From: CALBZH01 sp964538515 | GTDB taxonomy: Bacteria > Desulfobacterota > Syntrophobacteria > Syntrophobacterales > Syntrophobacteraceae | Assembly: GCA_964538515.1 (NCBI GenBank) | Contig: CAZIEW010000012.1 | Span: forward strand, 22,057-86,056 | DNA: 64,000 nucleotides | Direction of reading: 5' to 3' | In this document: positions 8,651 through 16,850 of the stretch, in pieces | Layout of the letters: the number at the start of each line of letters is the position of its first letter | Position numbering within the stretch: position 1 is the first letter of the stretch | Made by a program: the position numbers and the translations under genes | The notes under the pieces: model-generated | The model's database searches: none | The model's input: the letters and a program-made list of their open reading frames with translations, nothing else | Told to the model about the DNA's origin: nothing

Positions 8651-9754
8651 TCATCCCTCCTGTATGAGCAGACCATGGCCCACTCGTGATACCGCCAAGG
8701 TCACGTTGGCAGTCTTGCGCTTGGTCACAATCAGCCGCCCGTTCGAACCGCTCCGGATGGCCGCCGCCTCGCACACGCTGGCCACACCGACGCACTCCTC
8801 CACTCGGGCGGAAGGATTGGGGACATCCACACCAAGCAGCTCGCTCCGGGTAAAGAACTCGATGGGACGTTTCAGCTCCCGGGCAGCATCAAGAAGGCCG
8901 GGCTCGTCCGCTTTGAGGTCCACGCTGGCCAGGTTCCGAATCGACAGCGGAGACAGCTGCTCTTCGCGGAAAACCCGTTGTATCAGCTCCAGAATCTCCT
9001 GCAAAGGCGTCCCGCGGTTGCATCCCAGCCCCACGACCAGATTGCGCGGACGCAGGATCAGCCATTCGAAGCCGGGCCCCGGCCCGGTCTCAGAAACCCA
9101 GACTCCGACCGTCGGATTGTCCGCCTCCTCGAAATGCTCCCCACCGTCTGCCCACGACCGGATGCCTCGAATTCCCTCTAGGTCGGGCAAGAGTCGATTG
9201 TCCGGATCATGAATCCAAACCGCCTCTTCTTCAAGGATGGCTCGCGCGACACGTCCCAACACGGCGATGTTTTCGATCTCCAGGCCTTTTTCCCGCGCCA
9301 TCAGATCCAGGGCGGGCTTTCCCCGCACATCCGTCGCCGTGGTGATGACGGGCTGCCCCCCCGTGATCGCCGCAACTCTCCTGGCAAGGTCGTTTGCTCC
9401 ACCCAAGTGCCCAGAGAGTAGGCTGATGACAAAATGCCCACGCTCATCCAGAACCACCACGGCCGGATCCTCCGTCTTGTGGCGAGCCAAGGGTGCAATC
9501 AAACGGACGACAATCCCCGTTGCCATGATGCAGACCAAGGCCGAATGGCTGCTCCAGACCTGCGGAAACACCGCCCCCAGACGATCGAATGGCACAGCTC
9601 CCATCGCGATTGCAAACCGGTGGCGTCGGGGTACGTAGCACACGCTTGGCTGCAGCGCCGCTTGGATCCGCAGGGCAAGCTCCACTCCGTGGGCGGTCAC
9701 CGCAAGAATCGCCAGGGACGTGTCATCGGAAGGATTGGGCTTGTTGGAAGCCAT
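8651..9754 (-). CDS. cbiG: Cobalt-precorrin-5A hydrolase (CbiG)
   Basis: A 367-residue protein. The central domain has IMATGIVVRLIAPL and SLLSGHLGGANDLA. The C-terminal CobE/CbiG domain has LVVGLGCNRGTPLQEI and ends with the VTLAVSR-type strand. CbiG opens the delta-lactone of cobalt-precorrin-5A and releases acetaldehyde in anaerobic B12 synthesis. The ATG at 9754 starts a normal-length protein; an in-frame TTG at 9835 would add 27 unlikely residues. No other cobalamin gene is adjacent. The leader upstream is strongly structured. Confidence 0.9.
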   Translation of the reverse strand: MASNKPNPSDDTSLAILAVTAHGVELALRIQAALQPSVCYVPRRHRFAIAMGAVPFDRLGAVFPQVWSSHSALVCIMATGIVVRLIAPLARHKTEDPAVVVLDERGHFVISLLSGHLGGANDLARRVAAITGGQPVITTATDVRGKPALDLMAREKGLEIENIAVLGRVARAILEEEAVWIHDPDNRLLPDLEGIRGIRSWADGGEHFEEADNPTVGVWVSETGPGPGFEWLILRPRNLVVGLGCNRGTPLQEILELIQRVFREEQLSPLSIRNLASVDLKADEPGLLDAARELKRPIEFFTRSELLGVDVPNPSARVEECVGVASVCEAAAIRSGSNGRLIVTKRKTANVTLAVSRVGHGLLIQEG

Positions 9755-10244
9755 GATGGCGCATCTCGTGCTGAAGGTCCGAAGATGCCGGGCTCCGGTC
9801 CAGCCCAGGCAGAGTGCGTTGCCGGAATCAGGCAAGAGAGGTCTCCCGCAGAAAAAGAAAAGCCCTTGAGCCCAGGCAAATCAGACATCAAGGACTGCAC
9901 CCTGCTCCGCTCGGTCCCGCCGGAATCTCTCAGCCCCAGCCAAGCCGACTATCCCGATCACCGTTCCATGCGAGCAGGGAGACCTCTGATTCCGAGGTCT
10001 GGCCTCTTCTATATAATTCAGATCCTGTCGTCAATCACTATGCATGTCGCTCGGAGGAAGGGCCCGGCCCACTCATGGAAAGACGCATGAGCATGGCATT
10101 TCAGGTCAGCGTCTCACAACAGGGCGCTTGCTAGACGGCACAGCGGATCTGCACCTTGGGGAGATTCGTGAGGAGGGGAGCGATGGAAGACTCACTGAGA
10201 ACGACACCCGCATCCTCAGCACTCCGTTGACCATGGCAGAGGGC
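9755..10244. other. Gene-free stretch with strong secondary structure
   Basis: This 490-base stretch lies between the end of the kinase-like gene and the start of cbiG, both on the minus strand. I see no credible protein. The part from 9850 to 10035 has promoter-like and hairpin features described in a separate entry; the rest shows nothing recognisable. Confidence 0.6.
9850..10000 (-). ncRNA. Candidate structured RNA or cbiG leader
   Basis: On the minus strand three hairpins occur in series. AGACCTC/GAGGTCT pairs 9994-10000 with 9980-9986. CCCTGCTC/GAGCAGGG pairs 9972-9979 with 9900-9907. CCTTGA/TCAAGG pairs 9888-9893 with 9864-9869, and a U-rich run follows at 9850-9862, like an intrinsic terminator. 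An alternative long stem pairs 9977-9986 with 9838-9847. TTGACG (10029-10034) and TATAGA (10008-10013) lie upstream, with a short 15-base spacer. I do not recognise a cobalamin riboswitch core or 6S RNA with certainty. Confidence 0.4.
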
Positions 10245-11129
10245 TCATGGCAGGCCGACGGGTTTGAGGCCGGCCGGCGCCTCTCGCTCGAGAGCCTCAG
10301 GAAGGGAATGGAGCAATTCCTCAATGCTCGAAGCCGGGGAAGGTTTCGCGAGCAGCCCCATCACCCTGTTGAGACGTGCTCCCAGGCGGCATGCGCGAGG
10401 GATGGGGTGCTGCGCCGCGATCAAGGCCGCCACGATGCCCGTCAAGCTGTCACCCGTGCCGCCAATAGGCTCCATGGATTCCACGCACGGGTCACACACC
10501 CTTTCGAGAACACCCTCCCGCGAGGCCACAACATCGCAACGGCCCTTGACCAGCAGGAAGCGGGAGGCGTCGTCATGCGCGTACGCCCACTGGATGAGCT
10601 CCGGCACCCTATCCTCTTCCTGCAGGATGAAGCCTCGGGTGTAGAAGGGATGGGGTGCGGTCTCGTCGGCAAGAAAGGCAAGCTCGCCGGCATCGGGTGT
10701 GAAGAGATCATAGCACGATGCCAGCCCGCTCATCTTCGCCACATACATGTACCCCGCATCGGCGATCAGGACGGGTTTACGTCCCAAGTCCTCCGTTCGT
10801 AAGTGGATTCTGTTGTGCCAGTCCACATCCGGCTGCAGGTAGTGGTAGACGATCAGGTCAGGCGAGAGCGTGTGGAGCCTTTCGGAAAGATGTCGATAGA
10901 TCAGGCTGGATCCATCTCCACGCCCAATGTCGCCGCAGACCAACGCTTGTGGAGCTTCGATTCCCAAGGCGCGGGAGGTAATGCACGCCGCGGCCAAGAG
11001 CGCGGGCGTGCCGCGAGCAATGGAGACCGCGTGGTCCCCGAAGTGCAACCGACGGTTGTCGAGCAGGCAAGGGCCTTCGTAAAGCGGGAAGTCCTCGCGC
11101 GGCACCGTTCCTACAATCAACCAGGACAT
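10245..11129 (-). CDS. Sugar-kinase-fold enzyme, NAD(P)H-hydrate dehydratase-like
   Basis: A 294-residue protein of the ribokinase/YjeF-C fold. GGTGDSLTG (223-231) is the anion-hole/catalytic-Asp motif, and FTPDAGELAFL (143-153) corresponds to the TP-x-x-GE block of NAD(P)H-hydrate dehydratases. It overlaps the upstream Se/S-carrier gene by 13 bases, so the two are translationally coupled. That coupling, in a selenium-type operon, suggests a role other than house-keeping NAD(P)HX repair; the substrate is unknown. The YjeF N-terminal epimerase domain is absent. Confidence 0.7.
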   Translation of the reverse strand: MSWLIVGTVPREDFPLYEGPCLLDNRRLHFGDHAVSIARGTPALLAAACITSRALGIEAPQALVCGDIGRGDGSSLIYRHLSERLHTLSPDLIVYHYLQPDVDWHNRIHLRTEDLGRKPVLIADAGYMYVAKMSGLASCYDLFTPDAGELAFLADETAPHPFYTRGFILQEEDRVPELIQWAYAHDDASRFLLVKGRCDVVASREGVLERVCDPCVESMEPIGGTGDSLTGIVAALIAAQHPIPRACRLGARLNRVMGLLAKPSPASSIEELLHSLPEALEREAPAGLKPVGLP

Positions 11130-11695
11130 CTTCTGAGTAGCTCCTCATAAGCCAACTGCAGAGCGTATCCGCACAGGGTATGCCCCAGGCTTCGAGGCGG
11201 AGGCAGATCATGCAATGTCCTGCCAACAAGAGTTTCGGCCAGGTAAGGCACGTCCGGACAGCCACCACCGGAGACGTTGACCACTCTCAGGTCGTTCTTG
11301 TCAATGGTCATTTTCATATTGGCGGCGCGCACCATCAAGTATTCCCCAAAGTCCTTCACGTGAAACAGGCTCACCGGCTCGAGAAGGAGATCCTGCATCG
11401 GAAGTGTCTTGAGCGGGGCAATGCGGGCATCCTGGAGAATGGCGGACACTTTGAGCTGCGCAGCCAGAGGAAATTCGATCACCAGGTCGCACCCGGTGCG
11501 CAAGTCCGGAGGCGGGCCCTTCACCGAAACCTCGATCCCCGCCTGCTTGAGAAGGGACTCCGCCTTGATCACCTCGCTGGTGTGATGGAAGACGAGAATC
11601 CCCTTGTCGGAGCGGCTGCGAGTGGCTTTCGCATCCCGCTCCCGCTCGAGCCCGATCATTCTCCTGGCAAAATCCGTGATCTTTCTTGAAAGCAC
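11117..11695 (-). CDS. Se/S carrier-like protein (DUF3343) with C-terminal extension
   Basis: A 192-residue protein. Residues about 30-100 fit the small DUF3343 (putative Se/S carrier) fold: GILVFHHTSEVIKAESLLKQ, then GPPPDLRTGCDLVIEF. The extra C-terminal about 85 residues contain NVSGGGCPDVPYLAETLVG and GHTLCGYALQLAYEELL, with two Cys residues that could carry sulfur or selenium. A GTG start is assumed after TGAGGG. It sits between a TusA-like gene and the kinase-fold gene. Confidence 0.7.
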   Translation of the reverse strand: MLSRKITDFARRMIGLERERDAKATRSRSDKGILVFHHTSEVIKAESLLKQAGIEVSVKGPPPDLRTGCDLVIEFPLAAQLKVSAILQDARIAPLKTLPMQDLLLEPVSLFHVKDFGEYLMVRAANMKMTIDKNDLRVVNVSGGGCPDVPYLAETLVGRTLHDLPPPRSLGHTLCGYALQLAYEELLRRCPG

Positions 11696-11707
11696 GATGA
11701 ACAGCCC

Positions 11708-11923
11708 TCAACGCTTGAGGATGAGGTGGTAGTCGTCCCCTTTGCGCTGGGTATCGAGGATCTCCCAGCCCTGTGACCGGGCAGCACGACTGACGTTCTC
11801 CCGGCTGACTTCGTTGTCGATAATCACTTCGATCTCTCCGCTTGTCTTCTCCTTCATTTTCGACATGGCCAGGAGAACCGGCTGCGGGCATGACAGACCC
11901 CTTGCATCCACAATGTCGCTCAT
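11708..11923 (-). CDS. TusA/YedF-type sulfurtransferase
   Basis: A 71-residue TusA-fold protein with the CPxP motif (Cys12-Pro-Gln-Pro), whose Cys carries persulfide or selenide. It lacks the C-terminal DsrE-like domain of full YedF. The ATG at 11923 is chosen because AAGGAGG lies five bases upstream; the GTG at 11929 is too close to that site. YedE and TusA/YedF are a common pair in organisms that use selenium, and yedE lies directly upstream here. Confidence 0.85.
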   Translation of the reverse strand: MSDIVDARGLSCPQPVLLAMSKMKEKTSGEIEVIIDNEVSRENVSRAARSQGWEILDTQRKGDDYHLILKR

Positions 11924-11942
11924 CTCCACCTCCTTGACTCGA

Positions 11943-13046
11943 TCAGGCGCGAGCCCGCTCGATGTTGCTCAAACCGATCACCAGACAAAAGAAAAGGCTC
12001 ACGACCACCGCGGCTACCCCGTGTGGCCCGATACCGGCGGGAGAGCTGGCCAATCCGAAATTGTGGGCAAAGGCGGCTCCGGTGATCATCCCCAAGACAA
12101 ACACCCCGGCATCAGCATCCCCTTCGCCGGACATGAACAGCTGGCGCCCAGGGCACCCCCCTGCCAAGGCGAAAGAAAGGCCGGCTACGAGCATGCCGGC
12201 AAAGTTCCATAGCGCTTGGGTATGGGCAACGGGCTGTTTCTCGAATCCGGGATGAAACTGGCCGACCACCAGGTTGGTCAGCCACGCGGCTGCCAGGAGT
12301 GCCAGGAACCCGGAAAAGAGGTGCCACTGCCTGAACAAAATGAGGTCCCGGAGCGCTCCCATGGTGCAGAACCGGCTCCGCTGCGCCAGAAACCCGACAA
12401 AGAGACCGATTCCCAGGGAAAGCGCAACGGGCGCGTAGGCGGCTCCCGGTCCTTTGAGGCTGTAGAAAAGCACTCCGCTTTGGGCCTGTCCCTCGACAGG
12501 CGCAAACATGAATCGGAGCAACAGCAGCCCCGCAATGAGCAGCGGCATTAGGAGTCCCGTGCCGTAACTCTGCTTGCTGCTGCGACCAAGGCTGTAACCT
12601 TGCTTGAAAAACAGTGTCCCGCCCCATACGCCGACCGCAAGACCCGCCAAGCCGAAGAGCGCATTCCCATCGCCTCCCGCCAACCGAAGGAGCGTCCGCC
12701 AGGGGCATCCCAGAAACACGAGCGCCCCGATCATGGCGGTCATTCCCAGAACGAATCGTGCCAGAGGTGCTGATCCCCCTCTCGGCTTGAACTCACGGAA
12801 AAGGAGCGCAGCGGCGAACGATCCAAGAACGAATCCGAGGATTTCCGGCCTAAGGTACTGAACCACCTCTGCCCGGTGCATGCCGACGGCGCCTGTAATA
12901 TCCCGATCAAAACAGGCCACACAGATGCCCATGTTGCCCGGGTTGCCCAGCTTCTGGAGCAGTGAGGCGAGTACCCCGATGACAATGCCAACGGCAATTA
13001 TGCCCATACTTGTCGCAAAGACATTCTTTGTCCTTTCCAATTCCAC
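11943..13046 (-). CDS. yedE: YedE-family selenium/sulfur transporter
   Basis: A 367-residue polytopic membrane protein of the YeeE/YedE family. Landmarks are GNMGICVACFDRDITGAVG, CPWRTLLRLAGGDGNALFG and AGGCPGRQLFMSGEGDADAG, the Cys- and Gly-rich pores of the selenium-associated YedE (FdhT-like) subgroup. It probably moves a selenium or sulfur species across the inner membrane. The GTG at 13046 follows AAGGAGG by five bases; a TTG at 13040 has an equally good site. A longer frame back to 13157 overlaps the upstream small gene and is unlikely. Confidence 0.85.
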   Translation of the reverse strand: MELERTKNVFATSMGIIAVGIVIGVLASLLQKLGNPGNMGICVACFDRDITGAVGMHRAEVVQYLRPEILGFVLGSFAAALLFREFKPRGGSAPLARFVLGMTAMIGALVFLGCPWRTLLRLAGGDGNALFGLAGLAVGVWGGTLFFKQGYSLGRSSKQSYGTGLLMPLLIAGLLLLRFMFAPVEGQAQSGVLFYSLKGPGAAYAPVALSLGIGLFVGFLAQRSRFCTMGALRDLILFRQWHLFSGFLALLAAAWLTNLVVGQFHPGFEKQPVAHTQALWNFAGMLVAGLSFALAGGCPGRQLFMSGEGDADAGVFVLGMITGAAFAHNFGLASSPAGIGPHGVAAVVVSLFFCLVIGLSNIERARA

Positions 13047-13068
13047 CTCCACCTCCTTCGTTACACAC

Positions 13069-13275
13069 TCACCGTCCGGCCCGCGTCCACGGGCAGGCCA
13101 AATCCTCCACGCAATAGGTGTGCACGCTCCTGCAATAGGGACACTCCACCGAAACACTCCCCACTAGCGTCCTATCCCCCCGCAACCCCTCTCTCACGTG
13201 CAGCTCCCCCACGATTTGCCAGTTCTCCGATGCGTATTCCCTGCCTGTCACAGGACAAACGAAATAGAGCTCCAT
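13069..13275 (-). CDS. Small Cys-rich (zinc-ribbon-like) protein
   Basis: A 68-residue protein with Cys8 (CPVTG), a CPYC pair and later Cys residues (HTYCVEDLACP), consistent with a small metal-binding ribbon. It precedes yedE by 22 bases and lies just after a promoter-like sequence, so it would be first in the selenium-type operon. Function unknown. The ribosome site (AAGG) is weak. Confidence 0.5.
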   Translation of the reverse strand: MELYFVCPVTGREYASENWQIVGELHVREGLRGDRTLVGSVSVECPYCRSVHTYCVEDLACPWTRAGR

Positions 13276-13688
13276 TCAGTCCACGACCTTTCGCCGTGCA
13301 GCACAGCACACCGGCAGCCTTCTTCTTTCTGGCTCAAGCCCCAAATCATAGAAGTCAGGCAAAAGTCCTCGGGCGAATCCCAAAAACCCAGGAAAAGCGA
13401 GATTGACCTCCTGAAATCTCTCGATTTCAGCCGAATATGTTATAGACTCCAGCTCTAGGCGCTGTGAAATAGGAACTGCTAATGGTCCTGGAGTGTTTAC
13501 ATAGGTAAGTGCGATGGTAAGACGTCATGATCTCCGGGAGGGTCATGCGGTCCGGAAAAGGGAGAACGGAGAATGGAGGGCGAGGAGCCCATGAGCGTCT
13601 CATCCCCGCATCATGGCGTCGAGACCGACGTCATCGGCGAGAAGGGCGAGGTGTCCAAAACCAGGACGGTTGGCAACTGGCTCCGGCT
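13276..13688. other. Gene-free stretch upstream of the selenium-type operon
   Basis: I see no credible gene in these 413 bases. They contain the minus-strand promoter and leader hairpin described separately. The part from 13470 to 13688, up to the lspA stop, shows nothing recognisable. Confidence 0.6.
13411..13468 (-). promoter_or_regulatory. Sigma70-like promoter and leader hairpin for the selenium-type operon
   Basis: On the minus strand TTCACA (13463-13468) and TATAAC (13439-13444) are separated by 18 bases; each differs from consensus by one base. Just downstream, CTGAAATC and GATTTCAG (13411-13418 and 13423-13430) form a perfect 8-bp hairpin with a 4-base loop at the expected 5' end of the transcript. 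The first gene starts at 13275. Confidence 0.45.
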
Positions 13689-14231
13689 TCAATCTTCCAT
13701 GGAAAGGCGGCCTGCGACCGCCCTTCTGCCGCCCTTCGTCAACACGGAGGCCCCATGCCACAAGACGCTCAACAGGAAAAGCGCCGCCCCGGTTACAATC
13801 GCGGCGTCCGCGACATTGAAGACGCATGTCCGGTAGGAGCCCCAGCCGAGGTTGAGAAAGTCAACGACATAGCCACCGAGAGCGACCCTGTCCATGAGAT
13901 TGCTCAGGGCGCCTCCCGCGAACAGCGCCAGGAAGGCGGTGGGACCGGCCCCGAAGGCGGCCCCCAGCATGAGATAGGACACGAGCACCGCCAGAAATAC
14001 GGAGACGGTGATCGTCACAGTCAGCCCTCTCCAATGCTCGGGCAGATAGTGCTCGAAGCTGAGAACCCCACCCTTGTTCTCAAGATAGTCCAACCGAAAG
14101 GTATCCTTGGCAAAAGAGATCACCTTGTTCTTGGGAAGGTGGGTCTTTGCAAGCACTTTCGTATATTGATCGAATGCCACGCAGATCAGGATCATGGAGA
14201 GAACCAGTAATATTCGCTGCCACCTCTTCAT
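13689..14231 (-). CDS. lspA: Lipoprotein signal peptidase (signal peptidase II)
   Basis: A 180-residue inner-membrane protein with four hydrophobic segments. Family motifs are DQYTK (21-25), LENKGG (50-55), GGALSNLMDR with catalytic Asp114, VVDFLN (122-127) and FNVADAAI with catalytic Asp142. It removes signal peptides from diacylglyceryl-prolipoproteins. ileS, the common neighbour, is not here. Confidence 0.95.
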   Translation of the reverse strand: MKRWQRILLVLSMILICVAFDQYTKVLAKTHLPKNKVISFAKDTFRLDYLENKGGVLSFEHYLPEHWRGLTVTITVSVFLAVLVSYLMLGAAFGAGPTAFLALFAGGALSNLMDRVALGGYVVDFLNLGWGSYRTCVFNVADAAIVTGAALFLLSVLWHGASVLTKGGRRAVAGRLSMED

Positions 14232-14279
14232 TCGCAGCCTCCGCAGAACACCACCACAGCCATTTGCTCCCAGTCGGGG

Positions 14280-14726
14280 TTAGCGCACGGGGAAGTCCCC
14301 GTCATAGCTGTCCAGTCTCCGTTCCAGGTTTCGAAGCGAGCTCAAGAACAGACCAAGCCCGCCAAAACAAAGCACTAAAATCGTGATCAGCTCGAATGCC
14401 GTCATGGACCTCAAGGAGAAATGAGTCGATGCGATCACCCCATAGATCATGGCGGCCAGAGACCCGAGGGAGAGGAGCCACCCGAGGGGGTTCCTGGCAT
14501 TGTAGAAGATGATGGCAATCCCAAAGATGAACGGAATCATGACCATGCCGCTCGTTATGGCAAACGTATGCCCCCACATGGAGCCGCCGTAGAGAGACAT
14601 GCCTAAGCCGAAATGAGCAGACACGGTGATGGACTGCAACAACAGGTAGAACCCGCCGCACATCATAAAAAAGCCGATGAGAAAACGCCCCACGCCCCCA
14701 CTTGTTCCTCCAGCTCCTCGCCCCAT
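14280..14726 (-). CDS. Four-pass membrane protein of unknown function
   Basis: A 148-residue protein with about four hydrophobic helices (for example FLIGFFMMCGGFYLLL and ITSGMVMIPFIFGIAIIFY) and a charged C-terminal tail (LRNLERRLDSYDG). The ATG at 14726 is preceded by GGAGGGG. It lies 48 bases upstream of lspA on the same strand. I do not recognise the family. Confidence 0.55.
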   Translation of the reverse strand: MGRGAGGTSGGVGRFLIGFFMMCGGFYLLLQSITVSAHFGLGMSLYGGSMWGHTFAITSGMVMIPFIFGIAIIFYNARNPLGWLLSLGSLAAMIYGVIASTHFSLRSMTAFELITILVLCFGGLGLFLSSLRNLERRLDSYDGDFPVR

Positions 14727-14906
14727 CGCGTCGTTCCCCTCCATGCGGTTTGAATGATCCCACCGGCAGTGCCAAGAAACGCCGGTGTCCTGACCCATGG
14801 TCTCTGTTATCACCACCACGCCCCCGGAGAACCCAGTCGAGCATCTCTGCCACGACCTACCTCCTCTTCTCGCGGACACCCCGGCCTTTCGCGAAAGGAG
14901 CCCGCA

Positions 14907-15494
14907 TCACCCCAACGCAATCCGGGCATTCCCCCGTTGCCTCCAAGATCTGCTCGAGGCACCGCGGAGAATATGCCTGCGCATCCCGAACGTGGGGTCC
15001 GGCGGGTCAAGAAGACCGATCGCACACACGCCTATCCCCTCCAGGAACTGCTCCGCCTTCCGTAGAAGGATATCATTCTGCCACGCGATTGGCTCAGCAT
15101 AACTGCCTTCGACGCTCGGCACAATCGGGAACCTGAGGAAACGGAGCGTCTCGGCGGCCAGCGCCTTGAAACGCACCGGTCCCATGAGCAGATGCGCAAC
15201 GACGAGAGGATGGTACTCGCCGAGGAGATTTTCGGTGACACGATCGCAGGCACGAATTGAAGCTGGAGGGCACAGAACCATCTTGATCGGATGCGTGACC
15301 CGCTCATCGGCATCTTCCGGGAAGCATGCCTTGAAGAGGGCGTTGAATTGAGGAGCGATCCACAAAACGATGGGAAGCGCAGCAAGTCCCAGAAGAAGGA
15401 GCATGTCCACGGGGCCACCGTAGATCACAACCGCTGGCGCCACGGTGAAAAGGAGCACAAACGACTCGATGCAAGCCAGCCTAAGCCCCTTCAT
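14907..15494 (-). CDS. Hypothetical membrane-anchored protein
   Basis: A 195-residue protein with two N-terminal hydrophobic helices (IESFVLLFTVAPAVVIYGG and MLLLLGLAALPIVLWIA), then a soluble region containing several Cys residues. A Met at 15494 is taken as the start; the frame is open to 15527. No family recognised. Confidence 0.45.
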   Translation of the reverse strand: MKGLRLACIESFVLLFTVAPAVVIYGGPVDMLLLLGLAALPIVLWIAPQFNALFKACFPEDADERVTHPIKMVLCPPASIRACDRVTENLLGEYHPLVVAHLLMGPVRFKALAAETLRFLRFPIVPSVEGSYAEPIAWQNDILLRKAEQFLEGIGVCAIGLLDPPDPTFGMRRHILRGASSRSWRQRGNARIALG

Positions 15495-15674
15495 GCGCGA
15501 GGTCGCGGCGGCGAGGCGAGCGCGCATCAGGAGGCGCAGCCCGCAGCTGGTTCAAGAACGTGCCGACCTCGCTGGCCTGCCGGACATCATCACAACGCAG
15601 CAGGCGCTTCATGGGTCCCTCCTGCCGGGCTGCGATCCCCGTACAGCGATTGGGAATGGCTCGTGACAGTTTGT

Positions 15675-16535
15675 CTATGCGTCTGTTTCTTTGTCCAGGT
15701 TCCGAACCGCATCCAGGATCGATTTGGAGGAGCGGGCCGAAGCCTCGATCAGTGCTTTTTCATAGGCCGTTTGGCTCACGGCGTAGAACTTCTTGCCGGG
15801 CCCGGAGCCCATCTCTTTGATATACCGCTTCAACTCCGCAGTGGAGAGGGAACGGTAGGTGTAGAGAATCTGGGCCCGCACCATGGGCCGCACGCTGGTC
15901 TCGAGGGCGGGTCTCTGCTTCTCTGCCACCTTCACAAGGTCAGAAAAGGTAATTTGCTTTTCCGCAGGAAGCATGGCGGCAATCGCCGAAATGGATGCGA
16001 TCTGCATCCCGAGGATCACAGTGGCTGTCGACCTCGTCGCATGCTGCACCGAATCGAACTGTTTCGCCAGTTGCGAGCGACTCTTGGGTGCGGGAGTGCG
16101 CTGGAGCTCCACCATGTAGGCATCGATTGCTTCGGATGCTTCGGGGGTCGCCGCCGCGATCTCCAGTTCAGTGCATTTCTTGATCAGCGGCGAATCCAGC
16201 CATTTGACGATTGCCTGCATCTCTGCCGGAGTAAGCTTTGCTTCGAGCTCGGCACCAACGGATTCTCTGAGCTTCTCGGGAGCGAACGCCTCGCCGATCA
16301 GCTTTCGGATTCGCTCGCGAACCGCGGGCGACTGCCCCCCTTCCGTCCCGTCTCGCTCCTCGGCCGCCTTTTCGTAAGACAGCTGAGCAATGCGGGCGAT
16401 CTGCGCAAGCTGCTCGCTCGCTCCCGATTTCGCGAGAATCTCCTCCACCAGGGCGCTCGCAGCCATAGCTGGGGCGGCAACGAAGGCCAGACAGCAGAAC
16501 AACAGCAAGGCTGACGTTTTCTTAGAAACCAACAT
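15675..16535 (-). CDS. Exported DUF2059-type protein
   Basis: A 286-residue protein with a clear signal peptide (LLLFCCLAFVAAPAMAA) and a helical body. Its C-terminal part, TAELKRYIKEMGSGPGKKFY, matches the pattern of DUF2059 repeats (elongated helix, then S/GPxGKK). The function of that family is unknown. GGAGG lies five bases before the ATG at 16535. It is divergently arranged from the mechanosensitive channel gene. Confidence 0.65.
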   Translation of the reverse strand: MLVSKKTSALLLFCCLAFVAAPAMAASALVEEILAKSGASEQLAQIARIAQLSYEKAAEERDGTEGGQSPAVRERIRKLIGEAFAPEKLRESVGAELEAKLTPAEMQAIVKWLDSPLIKKCTELEIAAATPEASEAIDAYMVELQRTPAPKSRSQLAKQFDSVQHATRSTATVILGMQIASISAIAAMLPAEKQITFSDLVKVAEKQRPALETSVRPMVRAQILYTYRSLSTAELKRYIKEMGSGPGKKFYAVSQTAYEKALIEASARSSKSILDAVRNLDKETDA

Positions 16536-16850
16536 GGTTACCTCCAACGATCGGGACCCGGAGCAATGTTTCAGATCAATGGGAAAAATGGGACTGCGCT
16601 GGACCGTCTCAACCTGAATCCTAATCTAATGCCGGTGAGAAGGCGCAGCACGGAGCTTGGAGCAAAATCTCGCCTTGGCAGTGGTATCGAATCACACCAC
16701 CTCGGACTTGATACGTTATTTCCACAATGAAATCCAGAGCCACCCAAACGAGCTCTCGTGGCAAAAAGGGCTTCTCATCCAGCCCATTTGAACCTATCCT
16801 TGCGCGGCATTGCAAGCAATTCGAAACAAACTTGCGTCGGAGGAAAACGC
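16536..16850. other. Divergent intergenic region
   Basis: These 315 bases separate the DUF2059 gene (minus) from the channel gene (plus). No convincing gene is seen. TTGATA near 16707 could be part of a promoter for the channel gene, but no good -10 is visible at the right distance. Confidence 0.5.

Noticed and set aside
9900..10000. Cobalamin or TPP riboswitch upstream of cbiG
   Set aside because: A GGGGCTGAGAG stretch recalls the TPP motif and the gene is a B12 gene, but neither conserved core is complete.
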